Assembly: GCF_014199395.1 (NCBI RefSeq)
Contig: NZ_JACIJM010000005.1
Location: 248,001 to 312,000, forward strand
DNA length: 64,000 nt
Direction of reading: 5' to 3'
From: Yoonia ponticola
GTDB lineage: Bacteria; Pseudomonadota; Alphaproteobacteria; Rhodobacterales; Rhodobacteraceae
Shown: positions 36,344 to 45,282 of the stretch, piece by piece
Layout of the letters: every line of letters begins with the position of its first letter
How positions within the stretch are numbered: position 1 is the stretch's first letter
Translations under genes and position numbers: made by a program
The notes under the pieces: model-generated
Seen by the model: the letters and a program-made list of their open reading frames with translations, nothing else
What the model was told of the DNA's origin: nothing
Database searches by the model: none

Positions 36344-37470
36344 TTTGGATAACCCCACGTGTCGAAACTACGCGACCAGCGGTCTGCGACAATGGCCTTG
36401 GTTTCGGCATCAAGGGTCGAAAAGCTGTTCTTCTTATATCCGGAAATGCTGTCGACATAGGCTTGCGCTTTGGGCCGGTAGTCATCGAAACCCTCCAGCG
36501 ACAACTGATCGTATACACGGGCCAGTGTGGCCATTGGGTCGGCTTCGACATCATCAAAAGCCACGTCGCAGATGCGGTCCTGCGGGATCAACGCCAAGTC
36601 ATCAAAATAGGCATCGTACATGACTTCGTGCCGCGTCAGGATATCGTCGTCGATCACGCTCAGGTCGGGGCGCTGCATGTACATATGCCAGCAAGCCGTG
36701 TCGAAAAAGTGCCGTTGCGATTGAAATACCCGATACGGATCGCGGTGAATATGGACGAAACGGGCATCAGGAAACATCTCAAGGATCGTTCTGATCCGCG
36801 CGGTGTGCGGTGGTGATTTCAACAGCAAAGCACGCGGATCGCTGATCGTCAGCTTTTTGCAGAACGTCACAAAGGCCGACTTCCATGCGTTCACCTTGGC
36901 GGGGTCAACATCGTGAAACGTCAGTTCTTTTTCGTAATGCTGGCCCGTTTGCGGAAACGACATTGCCAAATACAATGACCGCTGCGCCATGATCAGCGGG
37001 GCAAATTCATCTTCTTGCGGGGATTGAAACGTTAACGGCATGTTATCCATGAACCGCTTTTTAGGGAGTATCCACGCAAAGAGTTTCGACAACAGCTTTT
37101 CAGTGGTCAAAAATGTCAGCGGACTGCTGACTTGATACGTGTTCGGGGCGTGGAATTGCGTGTCGTCTTGGGACAGTAAGTCGTGCAAGTGCGTCGTGCC
37201 GCTACGCCAATGCCCGAGAATAAACAGTGGCGGTTGCGTGATTTCGGTGGCCTCAATCGCATCGCCGAAACGGCGCTGTTCGATAAACGCATTCAGCGAA
37301 TTGATCGGACTAACAAGCGTCACAGCAATGGCGCGGTGCAGATATACAGGCGAAATACGGAATTTGTTTTCGGCCAAAACCCGCATCCAATCACCGAACC
37401 TGAGCCCCATCAGAAAGTTCTGCTGCAGGCTCCATCGGTGTTTCAGTTTAGGCTTCATACGACGCACCAT
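36340..37470 (-). CDS. sulfotransferase family protein
   Basis: A 376-residue PAPS-dependent sulfotransferase-fold protein. The 5'-phosphosulfate loop is in LFILGHWRSGTTHLHDLL (about 83-99), and the 3'-phosphate-binding region is FPDARFVHIHRDPYRVFQS. The first 60 residues are basic and hydrophobic and might associate with the membrane (SPVYLHRAIAVTLVSPINSLN). It overlaps the P450 gene. Acceptors could be a lipid, carbohydrate or small metabolite; none is indicated. The ribosome site before the start at 37470 is weak. Confidence 0.85.
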   Translation of the reverse strand: MVRRMKPKLKHRWSLQQNFLMGLRFGDWMRVLAENKFRISPVYLHRAIAVTLVSPINSLNAFIEQRRFGDAIEATEITQPPLFILGHWRSGTTHLHDLLSQDDTQFHAPNTYQVSSPLTFLTTEKLLSKLFAWILPKKRFMDNMPLTFQSPQEDEFAPLIMAQRSLYLAMSFPQTGQHYEKELTFHDVDPAKVNAWKSAFVTFCKKLTISDPRALLLKSPPHTARIRTILEMFPDARFVHIHRDPYRVFQSQRHFFDTACWHMYMQRPDLSVIDDDILTRHEVMYDAYFDDLALIPQDRICDVAFDDVEADPMATLARVYDQLSLEGFDDYRPKAQAYVDSISGYKKNSFSTLDAETKAIVADRWSRSFDTWGYPK

Positions 37471-37910
37471 GTTGATTTTATCGCGGTGAGTGTGGACCAG
37501 TTAGGGGCGCTTCGCCAGCGACAAACGGGGATGGGTTCAAAAGCAAACGGCGCCTTTGTTCGGCAACACCGCAAGAATTGCACCACGCAAACTTGCAACC
37601 CTTACCCAAGGGCGCGCAGCGAAATGAACCTTGGGTTGTGCTGTGCCGCGCCGAAAAGCAGCTATTTTGCGCGCAAACAGCGTCAAGTCGATATACTTGG
37701 CCCTTATCTGGCATCTACAATTGCAAAAAAAGGCAAACTGTCGCAGCTTAGCGCCGCGACTGCGTGAGACCCTCAAATCGAGCTGGGCTTGGCCGCGTCG
37801 CACTAAATCACGGCGAATTGACTGCAACGCAGTTTGCCTTAGATGAAATCGCGATGGCCGATGTTGCGCGGGTTTTTTGCCCATGAAGCCATCACAACGG
37901 AGACGAATAA
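37471..37910. other. gene-free interval before the betaine transporter
   Basis: About 440 bases with divergent genes on both sides, probably holding both promoters. A perfect 11-base inverted repeat, AAGGCAAACTG at 37730-37740 and CAGTTTGCCTT at 37830-37840, brackets 89 bases upstream of the betaine-binding protein gene. No coding frame has a ribosome site or family likeness. Confidence 0.5.
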
Positions 37911-38885
37911 ATGAAATTGAAATTGGTTAGTGCAGCGGCACTTATCGCAGCGGGCTCTTTGAGCGCGACATCTGCGGCTGCGGAATGTGGCAGCGTATCC
38001 ATCACCGAAATGGACTGGGCGTCATCCGCCGTGGTGACTTCTGTTGCCACGTTCCTCATGACCGAAGGCTACGGCTGCGATGTGACGGTTGTGCCGTCCT
38101 CGACTGTGCCTGCGCTGACGTCTTTGACCGAAACCGGCGAGCCAGACATTTTGACCGAAGTTTGGGCGAATTCCACGCCAGTTTACGAACCGATGGTAGA
38201 AGCAGGCACATTGATCGAGCTGACGAATGTGCTGTCCGATGGCGGCGTCGAAGGCTGGTGGATTCCACAATATCTGGCTGACGAACACCCAGAGTTGACG
38301 ACGCTCGAAGGTATCATGGCGAACCCTGAGTTGGTCGGCGGCATGTTCCACGATTGTCCAACGGGTTGGGCCTGCGACATCATCAACAACAACAACATCA
38401 TCGCGTCCGGTTTGGAAGACGCTGGTGTTGAACGCTTCCAGCACGGGTCCGGCGAAACTTTGGCAACCGCCATTGCCTCTGCCTACGCGGATGAAGCGCC
38501 TTGGTTCGGCTACTACTGGGCCCCAACGTCGGTGCTCGGGAAATTCCCGATGGCGGCTGTCGATCTCGGCGTGGACTACAGCGAAGAAGCGCATCTTTGT
38601 AACGGAGACGTCGATTGTGACGCGCCTGTATTGTCGCCATACCCTGTCGCAAAAGTTGTAACTGCCGTGTCCACGACATTTGTTGATCGTGAGCCAGAAG
38701 TTGTGGAATTGATGAAGAACATCACCTTTACAAACGCTCAAATGGGCGAAGTTCTGGCGTGGCAGGATGACAATAACGCGTCTTACGAAGAAGCGGCTGT
38801 CTACTTCTTGTCCACATACCCTGACGTTTGGGGCGATTGGATCAATGAAGAAGCCACTGAAAAACTGGGCGCACTGCTTCAATAA
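37911..38885 (+). CDS. glycine betaine ABC transporter binding protein
   Basis: A 324-residue periplasmic protein with a signal peptide cleaved near residue 24 (SATSAAAECG). It is of the OpuAC/ProX type: VSITEMDWASSAVVTSVATFLMTEGYGCDVTVVPSS, then WANSTPVYEPMVEAG and the aromatic-box region DEAPWFGYYWAPTSVLGKF. It captures glycine betaine or a related quaternary amine (choline, DMSP are alternatives in marine bacteria). ACGGAGACGAATAA before ATG 37911 supports the start. A hairpin after the gene may lower expression of the permease genes that follow. Confidence 0.9.
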   Translation: MKLKLVSAAALIAAGSLSATSAAAECGSVSITEMDWASSAVVTSVATFLMTEGYGCDVTVVPSSTVPALTSLTETGEPDILTEVWANSTPVYEPMVEAGTLIELTNVLSDGGVEGWWIPQYLADEHPELTTLEGIMANPELVGGMFHDCPTGWACDIINNNNIIASGLEDAGVERFQHGSGETLATAIASAYADEAPWFGYYWAPTSVLGKFPMAAVDLGVDYSEEAHLCNGDVDCDAPVLSPYPVAKVVTAVSTTFVDREPEVVELMKNITFTNAQMGEVLAWQDDNNASYEEAAVYFLSTYPDVWGDWINEEATEKLGALLQ

Positions 38886-38905
38886 ACCGTTTATACAATG
38901 ATAAT

Positions 38906-38938
38906 GCCCCCATCTGGTTTTTCCGGGTGGGGGCTTTT
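38906..38938 (+). terminator. intra-operon hairpin after the binding-protein gene
   Basis: GCCCCCA (38906-38912) pairs with TGGGGGC (38928-38934), followed by TTTT. Such partial terminators give excess binding protein over membrane components in ABC operons. Confidence 0.7.
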
Positions 38939-38967
38939 GCTTAATAAAATCAACTGGATGGGGATTG

Positions 38968-40008
38968 ATGGCATTTTATGACGGCCTATTTAACGCGCTT
39001 GGCCTGCGCGAATGGTGTGACAGAGACGCATCCGACGCGCCGATGTCGATGGCGGATTTGCTCAAGCAAAACAACGCAAACTCCGTTGACCCGAACGCCG
39101 AAGTTTTCCCATTTCCGTCTTTGGACAATCTCAATGACGCCTGTTCGTCGATCGGCCAAAGCCGTGATGTAACAGCCGCGATTGAGACTGGATTTCTCGC
39201 AGCAAAACCTGCGTTGAAAGCGGTCCTAGACCCGATCACACAGCCGTTGTCTTGGATGTTGGACGGCGCGTTGTGGCTATTTGAAACCACGCCTTGGTGG
39301 TTGATGATCTCGGCACTTCTGATCCTCGCATATTATGCGTCGCGCTCGGTTGGTGTGACGATTTTCGTCGCCCTCTCGCTGTTCGTTCTGGGCCTTGTGG
39401 ACCACTACGACGTCGCCATGCAGACCTTGTCGATTATCTTTGTTTGCACGTCGATATCGGTGATGCTCGGGGTGCCAATTGGCATCCTCATGTCAAAATT
39501 TGACCGTTTTCAACGGTTCACGGTGCCTGTGCTGGATTTGCTGCAAACGCTGCCGACATTTGTATACCTGATCCCGCTGATATTCCTGTTTTCTGTCACT
39601 GAATCAAAGCTGTATGGGATTGCGATTATCCTTTACGCCATTGTGCCGGTCATCCGTTTGACCGACCTTGGTATCCGTCTTGTTGATAAGGACGTGATCG
39701 AGGCTGCGAATGCGTTTGGCATGAATGCAAAGCAACGTTTGCTAAAGGTCGAACTGCCACTTGCGCTGCCCAATATAATGGCGGGCGTTAACCAAACCAT
39801 CATGATGAGCCTCGCAATGGTTGTTATCGCGTCGCTCGTATCCGCGCCGGGCCTTGGGCGGAACGTGCTGGTTGGTATTCGCCAACTTGAATTGGGCGTC
39901 GGGATCGTTGGTGGCATCGGTATTGTGCTGCTGGCCGTGATCCTTGACCGGACCTCCAAAGCTGCTTTGTCCCGCGTGGACAAAGCCAGCCATGCAAACG
40001 GGCATTAA
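38968..40008 (+). CDS. glycine betaine ABC transporter permease
   Basis: A 346-residue permease of the ProW/OpuAB type. A soluble N-terminal part of about 95 residues precedes the membrane helices, and the EAA loop is EAANAFGMNAKQRLLKVELPLALPNIMAG. The ATG at 38968, with GGGGA upstream, is preferred over the TTG three bases earlier. It ends with a TAATG overlap into the ATPase gene. Confidence 0.92.
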   Translation: MAFYDGLFNALGLREWCDRDASDAPMSMADLLKQNNANSVDPNAEVFPFPSLDNLNDACSSIGQSRDVTAAIETGFLAAKPALKAVLDPITQPLSWMLDGALWLFETTPWWLMISALLILAYYASRSVGVTIFVALSLFVLGLVDHYDVAMQTLSIIFVCTSISVMLGVPIGILMSKFDRFQRFTVPVLDLLQTLPTFVYLIPLIFLFSVTESKLYGIAIILYAIVPVIRLTDLGIRLVDKDVIEAANAFGMNAKQRLLKVELPLALPNIMAGVNQTIMMSLAMVVIASLVSAPGLGRNVLVGIRQLELGVGIVGGIGIVLLAVILDRTSKAALSRVDKASHANGH

Positions 40009-41057
40009 TGGTGAATGACATGAGCAAAACACCCAAAGTGAGCCTGCGTGGCCTCTACAAAATCTTCGGACCAGACGATCAGGCGATGATGGAACATGTG
40101 CGTGCTGGCATGGGCAAGCCCGAGCTATTGGACGAACACCGTCACGTTCTTGGTTTGCAAGATATTAACGTCGATATGCAGGCGGGTGAAATCACCGTTG
40201 TGATGGGGCTTTCAGGTTCTGGGAAATCGACGTTGATCCGCCATTTGAACCGTTTGATTGAACCAACCGCTGGTGAAATTCTGATCGACGGCGAAGACGT
40301 GATGCAGCTGAACCAGACTGATCTACGTCGTATGCGGCAAGAGAAAATGTCGATGGTGTTTCAAAAGTTCGCACTTTTGCCGCACAGGACGGTGTTGCAA
40401 AACGCGGCGATGGCGCTTGAAGTTCAAGACGTGCCAAAGGCAAAACGCGAGGCCGAGGCGACCAAATGGTTGGTACGTGTCGGGCTAGATGGCTACGAAA
40501 ACCGTTACCCGTCAGAACTATCTGGCGGGATGCAACAACGTGTCGGGATCGCGCGAGCGCTCACGTCAAATTCCGACATTATGCTGATGGACGAAGCGTT
40601 TTCGGCCCTTGATCCGCTGATCCGAACTGACATGCAAAACCTTTTGTTGGAACTTCAGCTGGAGTTGAAAAAGACGATTGTGTTCATCACGCACGACCTC
40701 GACGAGGCGTTGAAGCTCGCGGATCATCTCGTGATCCTGAAAGACGGCGCAGTCATTCAGCAGGGGGAACCGCAAGGTATCTTACTCAACCCTGCCGACC
40801 CTTACATCGAGGATTTTGTCAGCGACATTAACCGTGCACGCGTATTGCGTGTACGTTCCGTGATGTCGCCGCTTGTGGATGGGACTATTTACGCGGGCGA
40901 CGTCGAAGCCCACGACAATCTCGAAAGTCTGATCGCGTTGTCCGAAGGCGATACGCGCTTGATTTACAGGGTTCTCAAAAACGATGTTCCTATCGGGCAA
41001 ATGGATATGAAGGTGTTGGTAAAGGCCTTGGTGCCACGCATATCATCAGCAGCTTAA
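40008..41057 (+). CDS. glycine betaine ABC transporter ATPase
   Basis: A 349-residue ATPase of the ProV/OpuAA type. Walker A is GLSGSGKST, the signature is LSGGMQQRVGIARALTS, Walker B is IMLMDEAFSALD and the switch His is in ITHDLDE. About 80 residues after the nucleotide domain correspond to a shortened CBS-like regulatory part. The start may be the ATG at 40008, overlapping the permease stop, or the one at 40020. A strong terminator ends the operon. Confidence 0.93.
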   Translation: MVNDMSKTPKVSLRGLYKIFGPDDQAMMEHVRAGMGKPELLDEHRHVLGLQDINVDMQAGEITVVMGLSGSGKSTLIRHLNRLIEPTAGEILIDGEDVMQLNQTDLRRMRQEKMSMVFQKFALLPHRTVLQNAAMALEVQDVPKAKREAEATKWLVRVGLDGYENRYPSELSGGMQQRVGIARALTSNSDIMLMDEAFSALDPLIRTDMQNLLLELQLELKKTIVFITHDLDEALKLADHLVILKDGAVIQQGEPQGILLNPADPYIEDFVSDINRARVLRVRSVMSPLVDGTIYAGDVEAHDNLESLIALSEGDTRLIYRVLKNDVPIGQMDMKVLVKALVPRISSAA

Positions 41058-41075
41058 TTATTCGTGAATGTCATG

Positions 41076-41117
41076 CGCCGGGTTCTTGAAAAAAGTGCCC
41101 GGCGCGTTGCTTTTTTA
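41076..41117 (+). terminator. terminator of the betaine transporter operon
   Basis: GCGCCGGG (41076-41083) pairs with CCCGGCGC (41099-41106) and is followed by GTTGCTTTTTT, a good rho-independent signal. Confidence 0.85.
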
Positions 41118-41251
41118 TACGCGCGTTAACTACCTGTTGTATTCTTGATGCGACTTTAGGGTGTGTGATTTTCCCGTCTGGCGAGAATCGAATCCTGCCG
41201 TTACCCATGTGAAACAGGGTGGGGGCCCTCTAATTGTCGAAGGCCATACTG

Positions 41252-42160
41252 ATGCGCTGCCTGTTGCTAATTCTTGCTTTATTGATCCCGCTTGGGACCG
41301 CTTCAAACGCGCAATCGCGTGAATTATTGGGCGTGGGTCGATTGTTTTCAAACGATTATCTTGGCGATGGTCGCGACCGGTATCAAAGTGGCAGTTATGC
41401 GCGTAGCTATGTGCGTGGGCCGTCGGATTGGGATGGAACACCGCAAGAATTCGGCACGATTCGCGAATATCGGCTGCGCTCCGGCATCATTGCGTCTGAC
41501 GGCATCGCGACAGCGCCCGGTGATCGACCTTACGTTGGTATGCTTTCTTTCGGTGTGCACAGTCATTTCGGCCACGACCTGTTCCGAGGCAGTGTTGGAT
41601 TAGATGTCACGGCAATCGGACCGCAAACCGGCGTGTCCCGTTTTCAAAAACGGGCACATGATACGCTTGGTTTGGCACAAGTCCGCTATACAAACCGACA
41701 GTTGGAAGACGATTTTTTCATTGGCATGACGGGCGAAGTTGCGGAGAATGTGCCGATTGCGCCTGGTATAACTGCTCGTCCGTTCGCGGAATTGCTGGTC
41801 GGTCCAGAAGATATCGCGCGCTTTGGTGCCGATGTGGTTTTGGGCAGCAACATCACCAGCGACGTTTTGATCCGTGATGTTGTCACCGGCCACCTGTATC
41901 GCGGCACAGAAAATCCCGATTTATCCGGCTTTTCCCTTGTTTTCGGGGCGGACATGGCGGCCGTTGCCGACAGTGTTTACTTTCCCGAAGACAGCGGTGT
42001 GATACCAACTGATCGTCGCGGGCGCGTGCGGGCAGGAATGCATTGGCAAAGCGAAAGCGACACCAGCTTATTTTACGGTTTGACCTACCTCAGCCCCGAA
42101 TTTGAAGGGCAGCCAGAAGGGCAAATTACCGGATCACTGAAGCTTAATTTCAACTTCTGA
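41252..42160 (+). CDS. LpxR-like lipid A deacylase
   Basis: A 302-residue outer-membrane barrel protein of the DUF2219/LpxR family, which removes the 3'-acyloxyacyl group from lipid A. The signal peptide is MRCLLLILALLIPLGTASNAQ. The mature N-terminus holds the family pattern FSNDYLGDGRDRYQSGSY, in which Asn and Asp correspond to catalytic or calcium-site residues. Alternating hydrophobic strands follow, ending in Phe (LKLNFNF), typical of barrel assembly. The ATG at 41252 with GAAGG upstream is preferred over a TTG at 41234. It stands alone after a terminator. Confidence 0.87.
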   Translation: MRCLLLILALLIPLGTASNAQSRELLGVGRLFSNDYLGDGRDRYQSGSYARSYVRGPSDWDGTPQEFGTIREYRLRSGIIASDGIATAPGDRPYVGMLSFGVHSHFGHDLFRGSVGLDVTAIGPQTGVSRFQKRAHDTLGLAQVRYTNRQLEDDFFIGMTGEVAENVPIAPGITARPFAELLVGPEDIARFGADVVLGSNITSDVLIRDVVTGHLYRGTENPDLSGFSLVFGADMAAVADSVYFPEDSGVIPTDRRGRVRAGMHWQSESDTSLFYGLTYLSPEFEGQPEGQITGSLKLNFNF

Positions 42161-42276
42161 TTAAGAACTTACACGATATACTTGACGCTCCTTGATCGCA
42201 GCGCGTCTTCAGGCCTAAGCTGAACCAAGAACGTTGCACGAAAACGATGCAACGACTTGAGGCAGAGGTAATAGGT

Positions 42277-43350
42277 ATGAAAACGGGCTTTCGTGGCACG
42301 TTCATCATCCCGTGGGGCCAGACCGAAATTGATGGGGAAATATCCCCCGCGATTGATATGGTTAGCCCCGGCGCAGGGTGGCTATGGACAGGAGACACAA
42401 CGCGGGTCGATGGCCCCAGCGATGTTTTGCTTCTCAATAACCCTATTGGTGACGCCGATCTGTATCGTCGTGCAGGGCAAAAAGTGCGCCGGATGTTCAG
42501 CGCGGAATTGAATGTGCCGTCATTTCAAGTGGACGATGATACTACTCTTTTCAGTAGCTTTTTCACTGTGACAAACGGATATAGCGTCTGGACCGTCACG
42601 GTAATTAACATGGGGTTCGGGAAAAAACCGTTGCTTATGTTCAACGGCGATATCCCGCCGCGCGACACAGACCTCTGGGTTGTAAAAGAAGAGATCCTGT
42701 CCTCGGTACGTAATTCGCTGACGGAAAATACGGGGGGCGTCATCTGTTTCACGCCCGGTACTGCGATTATGACTCCCACTGGCGCACGTGATGTTGCGAC
42801 TTTGATGGAAGGCGACTTTGTACAAACACAAGATAACGGGCCCGCAGAGGTTTTGTGGATAGGGCGGCGTGTCGTGTCAGGTGCGCGTATGAAGGTTCAG
42901 CCGCACCTACGCCCGATTCGGCTACGCAAAGGCGCGCTTGATCGCGATGTGCCGGATGCAGGATTGCTGGTTTCGCCGGATCATCGGATTGTCCTGCGGG
43001 GATCAAGGGCGCGAACCTTGTTCAATGCAGACGAAGTTCTGGTGACGGCGCGTGACTTGGTGAATGACAGCACAATCAGTCGTGCCCACGGGTTAAATCA
43101 GGTCACTTACATTCACATGATGTTAGGCCAGCACGAGATCGTTTTTGCGAACAACGTTCCAACCGAGAGTTTTCACCCCGCAAGTGCAGCGCTTGGATCG
43201 CTTCAGGAAGATGAACAGGCCCGTCTGTTGAGGCGTGTGCCGGAAATTAAAGGAAATCCAATGGCTTACGGTGGCTTCGCGCGGCGAACCTTATCCGCAA
43301 GTGACGCCGCGATTCTGCAAGCGGACGCAGGTCTTCGCCGTAGAGTTTAG
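42277..43350 (+). CDS. Hint-domain protein
   Basis: A 357-residue protein. From about residue 155 there is a Hint (Hedgehog/intein) domain: the Cys in GGVICFTPGTAIMTPTGARDVATLMEGDFVQT, the block SPDHRIVL and the end GQHEIVFANNVPTESFHPA. The first 150 residues form a domain I did not recognise, without a signal peptide. In roseobacters this domain type often appears in exported proteins and may self-cleave; here no C-terminal extein-like splice residue is obvious, so splicing is unlikely. GAGGTAATAGGT precedes ATG 42277. It ends inside the convergent rhodanese gene by four bases. Confidence 0.8.
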   Translation: MKTGFRGTFIIPWGQTEIDGEISPAIDMVSPGAGWLWTGDTTRVDGPSDVLLLNNPIGDADLYRRAGQKVRRMFSAELNVPSFQVDDDTTLFSSFFTVTNGYSVWTVTVINMGFGKKPLLMFNGDIPPRDTDLWVVKEEILSSVRNSLTENTGGVICFTPGTAIMTPTGARDVATLMEGDFVQTQDNGPAEVLWIGRRVVSGARMKVQPHLRPIRLRKGALDRDVPDAGLLVSPDHRIVLRGSRARTLFNADEVLVTARDLVNDSTISRAHGLNQVTYIHMMLGQHEIVFANNVPTESFHPASAALGSLQEDEQARLLRRVPEIKGNPMAYGGFARRTLSASDAAILQADAGLRRRV

Positions 43351-43742
43351 CGCTTTGGCAATTTTTCAACAGGTGCGTCTTTCGCAACCCAATCCGTAAA
43401 ACCATCTTTCAGATGTCCTGCCTCAAATCCCATGTCTTGCAGGGTCGCAACGGTCAGGGCCGACCGCCACCCAGAGGCACAATGAAAGATGAACGTCTTT
43501 TTCTCTCCGAAGATATCTTTGAAATAAGGACTTTGCGGGTCGATCCAGAATTCCACCATACCACGAGGACATGAAAACGCACCAGGGATGACTCCCGTGC
43601 GGTCTCTTTCCCGAGAATCACGAATATCGACAATAACAACATTGGGATCGTGGAGCGTCGCAACAACCTCTTGGGTTGTGTACTCTTTGATCCGCGCACG
43701 AGCTGCAGCAACCATATCTGCCGAGGTTATTTTGAGGCTCAT
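43347..43742 (-). CDS. rhodanese-like sulfurtransferase
   Basis: A 131-residue single rhodanese domain. The active-site loop is HCASGWRSALTVATLQDMGF, with the Cys that would carry the persulfide; VVIDIRDSRERDRTGVIPGAFSCPRGMVEF is the other half of the signature. It is likely a cytoplasmic sulfur carrier. The ATG at 43742 is preferred over the frame opening at 43763, which lies within the decarboxylase gene. It follows the PLP decarboxylase gene by four bases. Confidence 0.88.
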   Translation of the reverse strand: MSLKITSADMVAAARARIKEYTTQEVVATLHDPNVVIVDIRDSRERDRTGVIPGAFSCPRGMVEFWIDPQSPYFKDIFGEKKTFIFHCASGWRSALTVATLQDMGFEAGHLKDGFTDWVAKDAPVEKLPKR

Positions 43743-43746
43743 GGTT

Positions 43747-45183
43747 TCAGGTCCATTCCGCAAGTATTTCGTGGCCTATTTTCTGTATCGCCTCAACCAG
43801 CAAATCGAGATCTGCAAACGTGGTGCGGTGATTGGTTATGTTCACCCTGATCGCATTTTTGCCGTTTAACAATGTGGTCGACGGGGCAGCTATTCCGGTT
43901 TCTTGAAGCCGCATAACGATTTCGTCGTTGAGCAGGTCAAGCTGGGCGGGTGCTGCTGCGCTAGGCGCAAATCGAAAGCAACAAATTTGCATTGGAACTG
44001 GGGCGAGCCGTTCAAATTCGTCAGTGCTATCTATCAAATGAGCAAGGTGTTGCGCTTGAAGACAGTTTTGCGTGATGAGCGCGCCAAGCTTGTCAGTGCC
44101 ATGCGTCGCCAATTGCGCCCAAACTTTGAGCGCACGAAAGCCGCGCGACAATTCCGGACCATATTCAGTGGGCCACGGATTGCCAGCAGCGAGACCACGA
44201 TCAGCGCCCTTCAGGTAATCGGGCCGTTCAGAGAAACTGCGGCGATGCATGTCTTCAGATCGCATCATAATCATGCCAGCGTCGTAATTCACGTGCAGCC
44301 ATTTGTGGAAATCAAAGGCGATAGAATCGGCGCGCGTCAGGCCCGTTAATTTGGGCCTTACGTGATCGCTTAACATACCTGTCGCACCAAACGCGCCGTC
44401 AACGTGGAACCAAAGGTTTTCTGATTCGCAGATATCCGCTATCCGATCCAGGTTGTCTATTGCGCCGATATTGACTGATCCGGCGGTCCCGATGATGACA
44501 AATGGTGTATTTCCTGCGGCGCGGTCATTTTCAATTTCGTCTAGCAAAACATCGCAATCGATTTCAAAGTCGGCGTTAACCGGAATTTTCCGAAGTGCGT
44601 CGCTGCCGATTCCTAATATGTCAAAGGTTCGCGCGACGCAGGAATGAGTTTGCGTAGACGTATAACCAACTAATTTCGCGGGGCATCCGGTCTTGCGGCT
44701 TTCGAAATCTGTGATCCTATCACGCGCGGCTTTAAGCGCGATCAATGTCGCAATCGATGTTCCTGACACGACGAGGCCACTGCTGTCGTCAGGGAAATCG
44801 AATATTTGGCGGCACCAATCCACTACCTGTTTTTCCACGTAATTTGCGCCGTGGTCGCGACCGCCAAGGTTGGCGTTCATCGCCGCAGCTGTGATGTCGG
44901 CGATGACATTTGACGGGGTGCCGGACCCGTGTACCCAACCAAAAAACCGTGGATGGGTGTTGCCGACGCCATGTGGCAAAAGCGCCTGCATCTGTGCATT
45001 GATGTCGCTGCCTTTGCGGGGCAAGGGCGCGGTCAGTGCTTCTTTTTGTGCGTCAGGTAGAGGATTCCAAACACGTCCGTCTCGCGCTGCCATCATTTGA
45101 TCAAGCGATGCGTCGAGCATCTCATGTGCCGACGCGCGAAACGTATCCCAGTCGGATGGATCAAGAGTAAGATCGTTGGTCAT
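43747..45183 (-). CDS. PLP-dependent amino-acid decarboxylase (group II)
   Basis: A 478-residue pyridoxal-phosphate enzyme resembling aromatic-L-amino-acid decarboxylases. Motifs are SGTSIATLIALKAARDRI, GTAGSVNIGAIDNLDRIAD, HVDGAFGATG (Asp contacting the PLP ring) and the Schiff-base Lys in DFHKWLHVNYDAG, near residue 290. It would convert an amino acid, possibly aromatic, to an amine. The substrate cannot be assigned. GAGAGGACCAGCGC precedes the ATG. It is coupled with the rhodanese gene. Confidence 0.9.
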   Translation of the reverse strand: MTNDLTLDPSDWDTFRASAHEMLDASLDQMMAARDGRVWNPLPDAQKEALTAPLPRKGSDINAQMQALLPHGVGNTHPRFFGWVHGSGTPSNVIADITAAAMNANLGGRDHGANYVEKQVVDWCRQIFDFPDDSSGLVVSGTSIATLIALKAARDRITDFESRKTGCPAKLVGYTSTQTHSCVARTFDILGIGSDALRKIPVNADFEIDCDVLLDEIENDRAAGNTPFVIIGTAGSVNIGAIDNLDRIADICESENLWFHVDGAFGATGMLSDHVRPKLTGLTRADSIAFDFHKWLHVNYDAGMIMMRSEDMHRRSFSERPDYLKGADRGLAAGNPWPTEYGPELSRGFRALKVWAQLATHGTDKLGALITQNCLQAQHLAHLIDSTDEFERLAPVPMQICCFRFAPSAAAPAQLDLLNDEIVMRLQETGIAAPSTTLLNGKNAIRVNITNHRTTFADLDLLVEAIQKIGHEILAEWT

Positions 45184-45282
45184 TGCGCTGGTCCTCTCAG
45201 TTCACGCGCAATTTGCCATCAATTTATGGTGCTTGGCCAGTGCTGCATCCGTGGAATATGGGAACCCGAAAGTTCCTTTTGA

